The notes under the pieces are model-generated. The model was given only the letters and a program-made list of their open reading frames with translations, was not told the DNA's origin and searched no databases. A stretch of 64,000 nucleotides of DNA from Eikenella glucosivorans. GTDB taxonomy: Bacteria > Pseudomonadota > Gammaproteobacteria > Burkholderiales > Neisseriaceae. Location of the stretch: assembly GCF_016025525.2 (NCBI RefSeq), contig NZ_JACSGR010000001.1, positions 1-64,000 of the forward strand. Direction: 5' to 3'. Both the position numbers and the translations under genes were made by a program. Positions 45,249 through 54,156 of the stretch are shown piece after piece. Within the stretch, counting starts at the first letter, position 1; every line of letters starts with the position of its first letter.

Positions 45249-47411
45249 TTAGTCTTTCACGATAACGTGGCCGAATGCACGGCGGCTGCCGTCTTCCACG
45301 GTTTGCAGATACACACCTTGGAGCTCGGGTTCGAAGCCGGGCAAGCAGTTAATGCCTTCTTCGAGAGCCAAGAAGTATTTCTGCACCGCACCGCCCCAAA
45401 CTTCGCCCGGGATGGTACACAGTACGCCCGGAGGATAAGGCAGGGCACCTTCGGCAGCGATCTGACCGGCGATTTCGCTCAAGCGAACCAGTTTCACTTC
45501 GTTGCGGATGAAGGCTTGCTGTGCTTCGTAGGGCAGCATGGCTTGTTTCGGCCAGCCGTCAGCACGGAACATCTCGCTCTGCAACTGTTTCATGTTGTTG
45601 CGTTTGTAGAAGTCGTGCATTTCTTGGCACAGGCGGCGGATGGTGTAGCCTTTGTAGTATTCGGCGTTGCGGCCGTATACGGTAGGCACCACTTCGCTCA
45701 TCGGGCTGTCGGCTTCGATGTGTTGTTCGAAGCGGGCGATCAAGGCGATCAGGTGTTCCATCTTAGCCAGGTCTTCGGCCGGAGTCAGCAAGAACAGGAT
45801 GGAGTTCAAGTCGCATTTTTCCGGAACGATGCCGTTGTCGCGCAGGAAGTTGGCCAAAATAGTGGCCGGCACGCCGAAGTCTTCATATTCGCCGGTTTCC
45901 ACGTTGATACCCGGGGTAGTCAACAGGAATTTGCACGGATCAACAAAGTATTGGCCTTTGCCGTAGCCCGGGAAGGAGTGCCATTTGGCGCCCGGCTCAA
46001 ATTCGAAGAAGCGCAGGTCTTGGGCGATCTGTTCGGTCGGGTAAGATTCCCAAGGTTTGCCGTCGACGGTTTCGGGGATAAACGGTTTGATCAGCTTGCA
46101 GCTTGCACGCAGCAGTTTGCGGGCTTCGATAGACACGGTTACGCAGTCGCGCCACAGGTTGCGACCCACTTCGCCGTCCAAAATACGGGCGTTCACGTCG
46201 AGGGAGGCGAACATCGGGTAGAACGGGCTGGTGGAAGCGTGAATCATGAACGCATTGTTGAAGCGTTTGTGGCTGCAATAGCGTTTCTGACCTTTAATGT
46301 GGCTGTCTTTTTTGTGGATCTGGGAAGCCTGAGAGAAGCCGGCCAGCTGTTTGTGTACAGACTGGGTAACGAAGATGCCGGGGTCGTTTTCGTTCAGTTC
46401 CAGCAACATCGGAGAGCAGTCGCGCATCATCGGGATAAACTGTTCGTAGCCTACCCAAGCAGAGTCGAACAAGATGTAGTCGCACAAATGACCGATGCGG
46501 TCTACTACCTGACGGGCATTGTAAACAGTGCCGTCGTAGGTACCCAACTGAATGATGGCCAGGCGGAACGGACGTTCTTCCTTAGCGCGTTCCGGAGCAA
46601 CCTTAGCCAGCTGTTCGCGGATGTAAGATTCTTCGAAGCAGGCATTGTCGATACCGCCAATGAAGCCGAAGGGGTTACGGGTAGTTTGCAGATAAACCGG
46701 GATAGCGCCGCCGGTAACCAGTGCGCCAATGGTGTTGGATTTGTGGTTGTTGCGGTCGAACAATACCAAATCGCCTTTAGCCAACAGAGCGTTGGTTACC
46801 ACTTTGTTGGAAGAAGAAGTACCGTTCAGAACGAAGTAGGTCTTGTCGGCGTTGAACACTTTGGCAGCGTGTTGTTGTGCTGCGCAAGCGGGACCTTCGT
46901 GAATCAGCAAGTCGCCCAAGCGAACGTCGGCGTTGCACAAGTCGGCGCGGAATACGTTTTCGCCGAAGAATTCGTAGAATTGACGGCCAGCGGGGTGTTT
47001 GCGGTAGAACTGACCACCTTGGTGTCCCGGGCAGTCGAACTGGGCATTACCGATGCCCACATATTGTTGCAGGGCGCCGAAGAAGGGGGGAGGAAGCTGA
47101 GATTCGTACTTATTCAGAGCGGTGGCTACTTGGCGGCCGTAATACTCTTCGTTGCCGCGGCCAAGCTGGATCACGCCGTTGATGCGGGTCAGCAGGCTTT
47201 CCGGCACGCTTTCGCCAGGCTGCAAGGCAACAAATACCGGGATACCGAAGCCGGTGGCTTCAACCTGGCTGACAGCTTGCTCTGCATCGCCGGTAGAAGC
47301 AACTACGGCACCAATACCTGCGAGGTCGGCACCTTGCACGTCCACCACGTCGAATTCAGTGGTGAAGCCCTGTTGAACAGACGGGCTGGCTGCTACTTTT
47401 AAAAACGTCAT
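45249..47411 (-). CDS. speF: Inducible ornithine decarboxylase
   Basis: 720-residue PLP enzyme of the fold-I, prokaryotic ODC family (E. coli SpeF has 732). Decarboxylates ornithine to putrescine. Wing domain (1-105), then FDCPGHQGGQFYRKHPAG, FNADKTYFVLNGTSSSNKVV (written in two overlapping parts in the family), LFDSAWVGYEQF, and the PLP lysine K354 in VTQSVHKQLAG. GALPYPPGVLCTIPGE near the end is typical. The ATG follows AGGAGTTTGAT. Forms an operon with potE. ODC activity is a textbook trait of Eikenella corrodens. Confidence 0.97.
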   Translation of the reverse strand: MTFLKVAASPSVQQGFTTEFDVVDVQGADLAGIGAVVASTGDAEQAVSQVEATGFGIPVFVALQPGESVPESLLTRINGVIQLGRGNEEYYGRQVATALNKYESQLPPPFFGALQQYVGIGNAQFDCPGHQGGQFYRKHPAGRQFYEFFGENVFRADLCNADVRLGDLLIHEGPACAAQQHAAKVFNADKTYFVLNGTSSSNKVVTNALLAKGDLVLFDRNNHKSNTIGALVTGGAIPVYLQTTRNPFGFIGGIDNACFEESYIREQLAKVAPERAKEERPFRLAIIQLGTYDGTVYNARQVVDRIGHLCDYILFDSAWVGYEQFIPMMRDCSPMLLELNENDPGIFVTQSVHKQLAGFSQASQIHKKDSHIKGQKRYCSHKRFNNAFMIHASTSPFYPMFASLDVNARILDGEVGRNLWRDCVTVSIEARKLLRASCKLIKPFIPETVDGKPWESYPTEQIAQDLRFFEFEPGAKWHSFPGYGKGQYFVDPCKFLLTTPGINVETGEYEDFGVPATILANFLRDNGIVPEKCDLNSILFLLTPAEDLAKMEHLIALIARFEQHIEADSPMSEVVPTVYGRNAEYYKGYTIRRLCQEMHDFYKRNNMKQLQSEMFRADGWPKQAMLPYEAQQAFIRNEVKLVRLSEIAGQIAAEGALPYPPGVLCTIPGEVWGGAVQKYFLALEEGINCLPGFEPELQGVYLQTVEDGSRRAFGHVIVKD

Positions 47412-47707
47412 ATCAAACTCCTATGTGTTTCAATGAACACCGCCGCCAAGCTTCAGCGGCAGCAATGGAAAAAACTTTTTTCGGAGTGATGAATGTGTTG
47501 GTACTGCTGTATTATTGTGTAGTTTTGTGAAACTGTAGATTTGCTCTACATCCGAGCTAAACAAATTTTAGCACAAGCCGCCTCGATTAATCCAGTATCA
47601 AACTGTTTGCAAAACGGCCGATTCAATTGCGACTGAATACCACTTGGATATTAAAGAATGCTAAGCCAGTGCAATTGTTACCGCTTTTTAGCTCGTTTGT
47701 TGGGCGA

Positions 47708-47737
47708 ATATTAGCATAACCGCTTTTTGAAAGACAA
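47708..47737 (-). promoter_or_regulatory. Candidate speF promoter
   Basis: On the minus strand TTGTCT (47737-47732), an 18-bp spacer and TGC-TAATAT, an extended -10 (47713-47708). It predicts a leader of about 290 nt before speF. The leader (47412-47700) has a 5-bp GCCGC/GCGGC hairpin near the ribosome-binding site and no convincing leader peptide gene. Confidence 0.55.
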
Positions 47738-47743
47738 ATCTTT

Positions 47744-47757
47744 TTGATTGAAATCAT
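47744..47757 (-). promoter_or_regulatory. FNR-like box upstream of speF
   Basis: TTGATTGAAATCAT matches the FNR consensus TTGAT-N4-ATCAA at all but the last position. It lies just upstream of the -35, centred about 48 nt before the predicted start of transcription, a little further than the classic -41.5. Confidence 0.45.
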
Positions 47758-47896
47758 GCTTTAAATTTGAGTTAGCGCAAAGAAATCTGCTTTAATGTAA
47801 ACGAAAGTAAAGTAAAGAAAACTTAACAATGCTTGATTTATTAGCATGTTACACGGTAACGCGCCCTACTCCTTCTGCCCGATGGCAACATACGTA

Positions 47897-47956
47897 AAAA
47901 AGGCTACCTGAAAATTTCTGGCTTCATAGGAAGCGGTATTTTTCAGGTAGCCTTTT
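47897..47956 (-). terminator. DUS hairpin terminator of the first pepP gene
   Basis: 17-bp stem of facing DUS; on the minus strand it ends in TTTTTT. Confidence 0.75.
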
Positions 47957-47980
47957 GATCAAGCGGCTAGGCCGAGTGGT

Positions 47981-49780
47981 TTAAATCGGCCGGGTATTTC
48001 TTTCCAGCCACGCTTTGGCGGCGCCTTCGGTGCGCGGAGCCAGTTTTTCGCGTACCAATGCGTGGTAGTCGTTCAGCCAGGCGGCTTCTTCATCGCTCAG
48101 CATGCTGCGCTCGATGAGCTGGGTGTCGATTGGGCACAGGGTAAGCTGCTCGAAGCAGAGGTAGCTGCCGAATTCGGTTTCGGCCGGCTGTTTCACGCGG
48201 CGGTGCACCACCAGGTTTTCGATGCGGATACCCCATTTGCCCGGGCGGTAGAGGCCGGGCTCGTTGGAGGTGATCATGTTTTCCTCCATCACGTTGTGCT
48301 TGATACCGGCCACGTTGTAGGCGATGCGCTGCGGGCCTTGGTGCACGTTGAGGAAGTAGCCAACACCGTGGCCGGTGCCGTGGCCGTAGTCGCACTGCTC
48401 TTTCCACAGCGGGGCGCGGCAGATGGTGTCGAGAATCTGGCCGGACAGGCCTTCGGGGAACACGGCTTCGGCTAAGGCGATGTGGGCCTTGAGCACGAGG
48501 GTGTAGTCGCGTTTCTGCTGCGCGGTGGGCTCGCCGCCGACAGGGATGACGCGGGTGATGTCGGTGGTGCCGTCGAGGTAGTGCGCGCCGGAGTCGATCA
48601 GCAGCAGGCCCGGGCCTTTGATGGTGCTGAAATGCTCGGGGGTGGCGGCATAGTGCGGCAGGGCGCCGTTTTCGTTGAAGCCGGCGATGGTGTCGAAGCT
48701 GAGCGATACGAAATGCGCCTGTTTGCTGCGGTGTTCATACAGCATGGTGTCAATGTCGAGCTCGGTTACGGTTTCGCCGGCGGCCAGTTTCTGCTCCAGT
48801 TCGGCGAAGAAGCCGCACAGGGCTGCGCCGTCGCGGATCATGGCTTCTTTGGTGTGCTCGATTTCGGCTTCGGGTTTGCGGGCTTTATAAATGGTGCTGG
48901 GGTTGATGTCTTCCACTACGCGCACGTTTTCAGGTAGCCTGTTGAGGGTGTACACGGCGGTGCGGTCTGGGTCGACAAAAAGCGTGCCGCTCAGTTTGCT
49001 CATGGCTTCCACGATGCTGCCGTAGTCGGCTACGTCGATTTTGGCTGCGGCCAAGGCCTGGCGGGTTTCGTCGCCAAGTTTGGCGGGGTTGATGAACAGG
49101 GTGGCGCGCTCGGGGCCGATCAACAGGTAGCCGAGGAACACGGGGTTGAAGGGCACGTCGCTGCCGCGCAGGTTGGTGATCCAAGCGAGGTCGTCGAGCG
49201 AGGAAATCAAGTGGTGGTCGGCTCCCAGCTTTTTCATGTCGGCGCGCACGCGGCTCAGTTTTTCAACGGCGCTTTCCGGCGAGAATTCGGGTTTGTGCAC
49301 GAATACGGGGTTGGCGGGCAGGCCCGGGCGGTCGTTCCAGAAGCTGTTGAGTAAGTCGGTGTCATGCCACAGATGGATGTTTTTCTTAGCAAATTCGGCC
49401 TGCATTTCACGTTTGCCGGCCAAAGAGAGGCCGTCGGCGGGAATGCCGACTACGGCGTTTTCAGGTAGCCTTTCCACCAGCGATTCGAGCATGCTGGGGC
49501 GGCCTTGGCCGAGTTTTTGCAGCACAAAGCCGCTGCCTTCCAGCTGGCGTTTGGCCTGCTCCCAATAGCGGCTGTCCACCCACAGTTCGGCGAAATCGGC
49601 GGTGACGGCCAGGGTGCCGACCGAGCCGTCGAAACCGGACAGCCAGGTGCGGCCGCGCCAGTGCTCGGGGAGGTATTCGGACATATGCGGGTCGGCGGAA
49701 GGAACGATCCAGGCGTCAATCTGTTGTGCTTTCATGGCTTGCCGCAGGGCGGCGAGGCGTTGCGCGGGACTAGTAGTCAT
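47981..49780 (-). CDS. Xaa-Pro aminopeptidase, M24B family (copy 1)
   Basis: 599-residue cytosolic metallopeptidase of the long, three-domain aminopeptidase P type. It removes N-terminal residues that precede proline. Metal ligands are visible: two Asp in LLIDSGAHYLDGTTDITR, His in GHGTGHGVGYFLNVHQGP, Glu in TSNEPGLYRPGKWG and Glu in YLCFEQLTLCPID. The ATG at 49780 follows CAAGGAG. Two DUS inside encode RLPEN (48930 and 49462). It is clearly paralogous to the gene at 52163 and lies next to peptide transporters. Confidence 0.93.
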   Translation of the reverse strand: MTTSPAQRLAALRQAMKAQQIDAWIVPSADPHMSEYLPEHWRGRTWLSGFDGSVGTLAVTADFAELWVDSRYWEQAKRQLEGSGFVLQKLGQGRPSMLESLVERLPENAVVGIPADGLSLAGKREMQAEFAKKNIHLWHDTDLLNSFWNDRPGLPANPVFVHKPEFSPESAVEKLSRVRADMKKLGADHHLISSLDDLAWITNLRGSDVPFNPVFLGYLLIGPERATLFINPAKLGDETRQALAAAKIDVADYGSIVEAMSKLSGTLFVDPDRTAVYTLNRLPENVRVVEDINPSTIYKARKPEAEIEHTKEAMIRDGAALCGFFAELEQKLAAGETVTELDIDTMLYEHRSKQAHFVSLSFDTIAGFNENGALPHYAATPEHFSTIKGPGLLLIDSGAHYLDGTTDITRVIPVGGEPTAQQKRDYTLVLKAHIALAEAVFPEGLSGQILDTICRAPLWKEQCDYGHGTGHGVGYFLNVHQGPQRIAYNVAGIKHNVMEENMITSNEPGLYRPGKWGIRIENLVVHRRVKQPAETEFGSYLCFEQLTLCPIDTQLIERSMLSDEEAAWLNDYHALVREKLAPRTEGAAKAWLERNTRPI

Positions 49781-50024
49781 TGCTTGCTCCTTGACGGTTT
49801 GATGGGAAATAACGGCAGCCGGAGAACTGGCTACCTGAAAACGGACGGCGAGAATTCGGGGGAAATTGCCGGAAGCCGGATGGCGGCAAACCATCAATTC
49901 GGCTTGTGCAAGCTAACCGGCAACGGCTGAAAGCGCCGCTTCCCCAAGCCCGTCCGCGGCCGAAATCATTTTACTTCATACCAATCCGTCACACCCGGTG
50001 CGGAACCGACTTCGGCAGGCTTCG

Positions 50025-50054
50025 ACTATAGTATAGCCCGCCCGCAGCCGCAAG
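50025..50054 (-). promoter_or_regulatory. Putative promoter upstream of first pepP gene
   Basis: On the minus strand TTGCGG (50054-50049), an 18-bp spacer and TATAGT (50030-50025), about 245 nt before the start codon. The gap 49781-50176 otherwise holds DUS copies near 49827, 50081 and 50109 and a terminator. Confidence 0.4.
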
Positions 50055-50125
50055 CCGCGGCATAAAATTTCAATAAAATATTTCAGGTAGCCTGCTCTAT
50101 GTCAATAGAGGCTACCTGAAAAACA

Positions 50126-50153
50126 AAACCCGCATCCATCCGGATACGGGTTT
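50126..50153 (-). terminator. Terminator of the first POT gene
   Basis: 12-bp stem with one mismatch and a 4-nt loop; on the minus strand it is followed by a T-rich tail (TTTTGTTTTTC) that overlaps a DUS. Confidence 0.8.
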
Positions 50154-50176
50154 GCCTGATTATAAAGATAGAAATA

Positions 50177-51670
50177 TTAATCCACGTCGCTCAACATACG
50201 GTTCAGCTTGCGCATCATCAGCATCAGCACCACACCGCCGCCGATGCCCAGCGCACCGAGCAGGCCGTAGAATTCTACCGCTTTTTCCGCCACATAGTAT
50301 TCGTCCACCAGCACACCGCCCAAGGTAAAGCCCAGCGAGAGTGTGAGGAAGTTGAACGACACCATCTGCGTTTTAAACGATTTCGGCGCGATTTTAGTGG
50401 CCAACGACAGCGAAATCGGCGAAAGCAGCAGCTCGGAGATGGTGATGGTGAGCAGCAGCAGCGCCATGATCACCAGCGGCATCACCGTGCCGGAAGTGAG
50501 GAAGGGGATGAAGCACAGGTAAGACACGCCCAAGATGACCATCGCCATGGTGAATTTCATCGGCGTTCTCGGCTGACGGTAGCCCATTTTGGTCCACAAA
50601 GCCGCCATCAGGCCGGCAAACACAATCACCCACAGGCTCTGCAAGGCGCTCAGCCAAGCCACCGGAATCTCAAAACCGCCAATCATACGCAGCGCAGCTT
50701 GGTCTTGGTCGAAATACACGGTCACCACCGTGAACACCTGTGACCATACCGCCCAGAACAAGCACATCACGATAAACAGCGGCACATAAGCCACCACATG
50801 GCGCCGCTCGTCGCTAGAAATCTGCGGATCGCGGAACAGGCGGATGAAATACAGCAGGCTGGTGACGATTACCGTGCCCAGCAGCACCTGCGAGAAGTTG
50901 TCCAAAGTCAGCAGGCCAGCAGCGATACAGCCGCCGATCACGGCCAAACCGGCCACCGCCACGCCCAGCGCCGTGCCATATTTCTGTTTCGGCAACGGGT
51001 TGTCCGGCGGCGTGTGCGGCAGGGAAGCGCGGCCGCGCCAGTATTGCCACAGGCCGAAAGCCATGCCCACGGCAGCAGCGCCGAAGCCGTAGTGGAAACC
51101 GAATTTCACCTGCAACACGCCCACAATCAGCGGGCCGACAAAGCCGCCGATGTTGATCGCCGTATAGAAGATGGAGAAGCCGGCATCGCGCAGCGACCGG
51201 TTAGCCTCTTCTTCATACAGCGAGCCCACCATCGCCCCGGCAGAAGATTTCACCCCGCCGCTGCCCAATGCGATCAGCAAAAGGCCCACCACCAGGCCGC
51301 TCAGGCTCGGCAGCACTGCCAGCGCAACGTGCCCCAGCATCACCACCACGCCCGACCAAAACAGCGTTTTTTCTGCGCCCAGCAGGCGGTCGGACAGCCA
51401 GCCGCTCAAAATCGTGGCCAGATAAATGCTGCCGTTGTAAGCACCCACAATAGCGGCGGCCTTGGTCTCATTCATGCCCAAGCCGCCCTTGGTCACTTCA
51501 TAATACAAATAAATCAGCAGGATCGCCTGCATACCGTAAAACGAGAAACGCTCCCACAATTCGATGTGGAACAGCGTGCCCAGCTGGCGGGGGTGGCCGA
51601 AAAAATCGGCTCTGGCGCCAGCGCCCACGGCGGGAGCCGCCGCAACTTGCTCATTGGTTGGAGTGGTCAT
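50177..51670 (-). CDS. POT/PTR2-family peptide transporter (copy 1)
   Basis: 497-residue proton-coupled oligopeptide symporter with 14 helices expected. Signature ELWERFSFYGMQAILLIYL (the ExxERFxYYG motif with Phe for the first Tyr) in helix 1, ALGSGGVKSSAGAMVGSLY, and FSIFYTAINIGGFVGPLIVG. The ATG at 51670 (MTTPTNEQVAAAPAVGAG) gives a longer N-terminal tail than the two sister copies. Imports di- and tripeptides in this family. Located between two aminopeptidase P genes. Confidence 0.93.
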   Translation of the reverse strand: MTTPTNEQVAAAPAVGAGARADFFGHPRQLGTLFHIELWERFSFYGMQAILLIYLYYEVTKGGLGMNETKAAAIVGAYNGSIYLATILSGWLSDRLLGAEKTLFWSGVVVMLGHVALAVLPSLSGLVVGLLLIALGSGGVKSSAGAMVGSLYEEEANRSLRDAGFSIFYTAINIGGFVGPLIVGVLQVKFGFHYGFGAAAVGMAFGLWQYWRGRASLPHTPPDNPLPKQKYGTALGVAVAGLAVIGGCIAAGLLTLDNFSQVLLGTVIVTSLLYFIRLFRDPQISSDERRHVVAYVPLFIVMCLFWAVWSQVFTVVTVYFDQDQAALRMIGGFEIPVAWLSALQSLWVIVFAGLMAALWTKMGYRQPRTPMKFTMAMVILGVSYLCFIPFLTSGTVMPLVIMALLLLTITISELLLSPISLSLATKIAPKSFKTQMVSFNFLTLSLGFTLGGVLVDEYYVAEKAVEFYGLLGALGIGGGVVLMLMMRKLNRMLSDVD

Positions 51671-52162
51671 GGATCTTTCCTCAATGTTTTTTATGCCTGT
51701 TTGAAGGCTACCTAAAAACCGCCGCACCCCGCCTCCGTCCAACCCTTGGCAAGTCTGCTTCCGGCCCATACGGCATCGGCGCGGCAAAAAATAAATTCCT
51801 CCCTTACCCCAAGAAAGTTTGGTATCGGAAGCGGAACATGCCGAGCAGCATTTTCACTCCGCAGCCACCCTTTCCTGTTTGAAGGAGGATTGGGGCGTAC
51901 TTTTACACGCAATACGCCGGCTTGGCAAGCGCAAATTGTCAAGCCCGCGCACAATTATTCCGATTTCTTTACCGTTTGTTACACCTAGCCGACAATCAAC
52001 GCGATAGCCGATGTAAATCAACCCGCGGCCAATGCCTTCCGAACCATAATTTTCCAGCTTGTTTTCAATAAATTAAAGGCTACCTGAAAAATAAAACCGG
52101 TTTTCAGGTAGCCTTTTCCCATTTCCAACGCTTACGCCGGAAAACTTATGCGGCCGATGCGT
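51671..52162. other. 492-bp gap between POT copy 1 and pepP copy 2
   Basis: Holds a DUS with one change (AGGCTACCTAAA) near 51705, a minus-strand TTGACA at 51942-51937 without a well-placed -10, and the DUS hairpin at 52075. No gene or RNA is recognised. Confidence 0.4.
52075..52116 (-). terminator. DUS hairpin terminator of the second pepP gene
   Basis: 16-bp perfect stem with a 10-nt loop; on the minus strand it is followed by a short T-rich run (TTTAATTTATT). Confidence 0.7.
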
Positions 52163-53956
52163 TTAAATCGGCTGGGTGTTTTTCTCCAGCCAGGCTTTGG
52201 CGGCGCCTTCGGTGCGCGGGGCGAGGGCGGCACGCACTTTGGCGTGGTAGTTGTTTACCCATTGGATTTCTTCGGTGCTGAGCAAATCACGGTCGATTAA
52301 TTGGGTGTTGATCGGACACAGAGTGATGGCTTCGAAGCAGAGGTAGTTGCCGAATACGGTTTCCTCGGGGTTTTCTACGCGGCGGGCCACCAGCAGGTTT
52401 TCGATGCGGATGCCCCATTTGCCGGGGCGGTAGAGGCCGGGCTCGTTGGAGGTGACCATGCCGGGCTTCATGGCGTTGTGCTGGGTGAGCGGCTTGAGGA
52501 TAGAAATCACCTGCGGGCCTTGGTGCACGTTGAGGAAGTAGCCGATGCCGTGGCCGGTGCCGTGGCTGTAGTCGCGCTGTTTGCGCCACAGTTGGGCACG
52601 GCAGACGGCATCGAGAATCACGCCGCTGAGGTTTTCGGGGAACACGGCCTGGTCGAGGGCGATGTGGGCTTTCAATACCAAGGTGTAGTCGCGTTTTTCT
52701 TCGGCGCTCGGCGTGCCGATATACACCATACGGGTGATGTCGGTGGTGCCGTTGTGGTAGTGGGCGCCGGAGTCGATCAGCAGCATGCCTTCGCCGTCGA
52801 GGTAGCTGAATTTTTCGGGCTTGGCCAGGTAGTGCGGCAGGGAGCCGTTGGCTTTGAAGCCGGCGTGGGTGCCGAAGCAGAGGCCGACGAAGTGCGGCTG
52901 TTTGCTGCGGTGTTCATACAGCATGGTGTCGATGTCGAGCTCGCTGAGGCGTTCGCCTTTAGCCAGTTTCTGCTCGAGCTCGGCGAAGAAGCCGCACAAG
53001 GCCACGCCGTCTTGCACCATGGCTTCTTTGTTGTGCTGGATTTCGGCTTCGGTTTTGCAGGCTTTAAACAGGGTGCTGGGGTTGATGTTTTCAATCAGCT
53101 TCACGTTTTCAGGTAGCCTGCTGAGGGTGTACACGGCAGTGCGGTCGGGGGTGATGAGCAGGCTGCCGCTGAGCTTGGCCACGGCTTCGCCGATGGCGGC
53201 ATAGGGGGCGATGCCGATTTTGGCATCGGAGAGCACTTGCTTGCTGTCGGCAGTGAGCTTGGCTTCGTCCACAAACAGGGTGGCGCTGTCTTGGCCAATC
53301 AGCAAATAAGACAGGAAAATCGGATCGAAGGGCACGTCGCTGCCGCGCAGGTTGGTGATCCAGGCGATGTCGTCGAGTGCGGAAACCAAGTGGTAGTCGG
53401 CGCCCTGCTCTTTCATGGCGGCACGGATGCGGCTCAGTTTCTGGGCGGCGCTTTCGGGCACGAATTCGGCTTTTTGCGCAAACACGGGTTTGTCGGAAGC
53501 GCCGGGGCGGCCTTCCCACACTTCGTCGAGCAGATCCACATCGTGGCGCAATTTGATGTGTTTCTTGGCGAAGGCTTGTTCCAAATGGCGTTTTTCGGCT
53601 AGGGAGAGCACATCTGCGGCGATGCCGACCACGCCGTTTTCGGGCACTTGGGCCACCAGGGAATCCACATGGGTGGGCGTGGTAACCAGTTTTTTCAGTA
53701 CGGTGCCGGTGCCTTGCAATTGGTGTTCGGCTTCTTCCCAGTAGCGGCCGTCCACCCACAATTCGGAAGAGTTGGCGGTAACGATGATGGTGCCGGCGGT
53801 GCCGCTGAAGCCGGTGAGCCAGTTGCGGCCTTCCCAGCGGGCGGGCAGGTATTCGGAGAGGTGCGGGTCGCCGGTGGGGATGATCCAGCCGTCGATATGG
53901 TGTTTCTTCATGGCCTGCCGCAGGGCGGCGAGGCGTTGGGCATATTGATTGCTCAT
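52163..53956 (-). CDS. Xaa-Pro aminopeptidase, M24B family (copy 2)
   Basis: 597 residues, close paralogue of the gene at 47981, with the same metal ligands: LLIDSGAHYHNGTTDITRMV, where the second Asp is shifted (HNGTTD rather than LDGTTD, the ligand aspartate being the D of TTD), GHGTGHGIGYFLNVHQGP, TSNEPGLYRPGKWG and YLCFEAITLCPIN. The start MSNQYAQRLAALRQAM follows AAGGAG. The DUS that encodes RLPEN is at the same place as in copy 1. A role in proline-peptide breakdown together with the transporters is inferred. Confidence 0.93.
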   Translation of the reverse strand: MSNQYAQRLAALRQAMKKHHIDGWIIPTGDPHLSEYLPARWEGRNWLTGFSGTAGTIIVTANSSELWVDGRYWEEAEHQLQGTGTVLKKLVTTPTHVDSLVAQVPENGVVGIAADVLSLAEKRHLEQAFAKKHIKLRHDVDLLDEVWEGRPGASDKPVFAQKAEFVPESAAQKLSRIRAAMKEQGADYHLVSALDDIAWITNLRGSDVPFDPIFLSYLLIGQDSATLFVDEAKLTADSKQVLSDAKIGIAPYAAIGEAVAKLSGSLLITPDRTAVYTLSRLPENVKLIENINPSTLFKACKTEAEIQHNKEAMVQDGVALCGFFAELEQKLAKGERLSELDIDTMLYEHRSKQPHFVGLCFGTHAGFKANGSLPHYLAKPEKFSYLDGEGMLLIDSGAHYHNGTTDITRMVYIGTPSAEEKRDYTLVLKAHIALDQAVFPENLSGVILDAVCRAQLWRKQRDYSHGTGHGIGYFLNVHQGPQVISILKPLTQHNAMKPGMVTSNEPGLYRPGKWGIRIENLLVARRVENPEETVFGNYLCFEAITLCPINTQLIDRDLLSTEEIQWVNNYHAKVRAALAPRTEGAAKAWLEKNTQPI

Positions 53957-54106
53957 TTGCTTACTCCTTGATTAAGTTGATATTTTTCAAATAGCGGCCG
54001 CAGGATAAGGGCGCAGCTGCCCTAGCCGGCCCGAATTCGCGGGCGGCGGAAACATAAAACGGAAAGGGAATCTGCGAAGATTTGATTTTGAATCTGGGGA
54101 ATCCCG

Positions 54107-54146
54107 TTTTCAGGTAGCCTCAATACGGCTAAAGGCTACCTGAAAA
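54107..54146 (-). terminator. Facing DUS pair after the second POT gene
   Basis: 14-bp stem with a 12-nt loop, immediately downstream of the POT copy 2 stop. Confidence 0.6.
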
Positions 54147-54156
54147 ATATTGTGCA

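Noticed and set aside
45267..47402. 711-codon open frame on the plus strand
   Set aside because: It is exactly antisense to speF, and its translation has no recognisable domain; high GC third positions keep the opposite frame open.
47624..47758. 44-codon minus-strand frame upstream of speF as a speFL-like leader peptide
   Set aside because: Its ATG lies upstream of the predicted transcription start and it lacks the HIRR-type ornithine-sensing motif.
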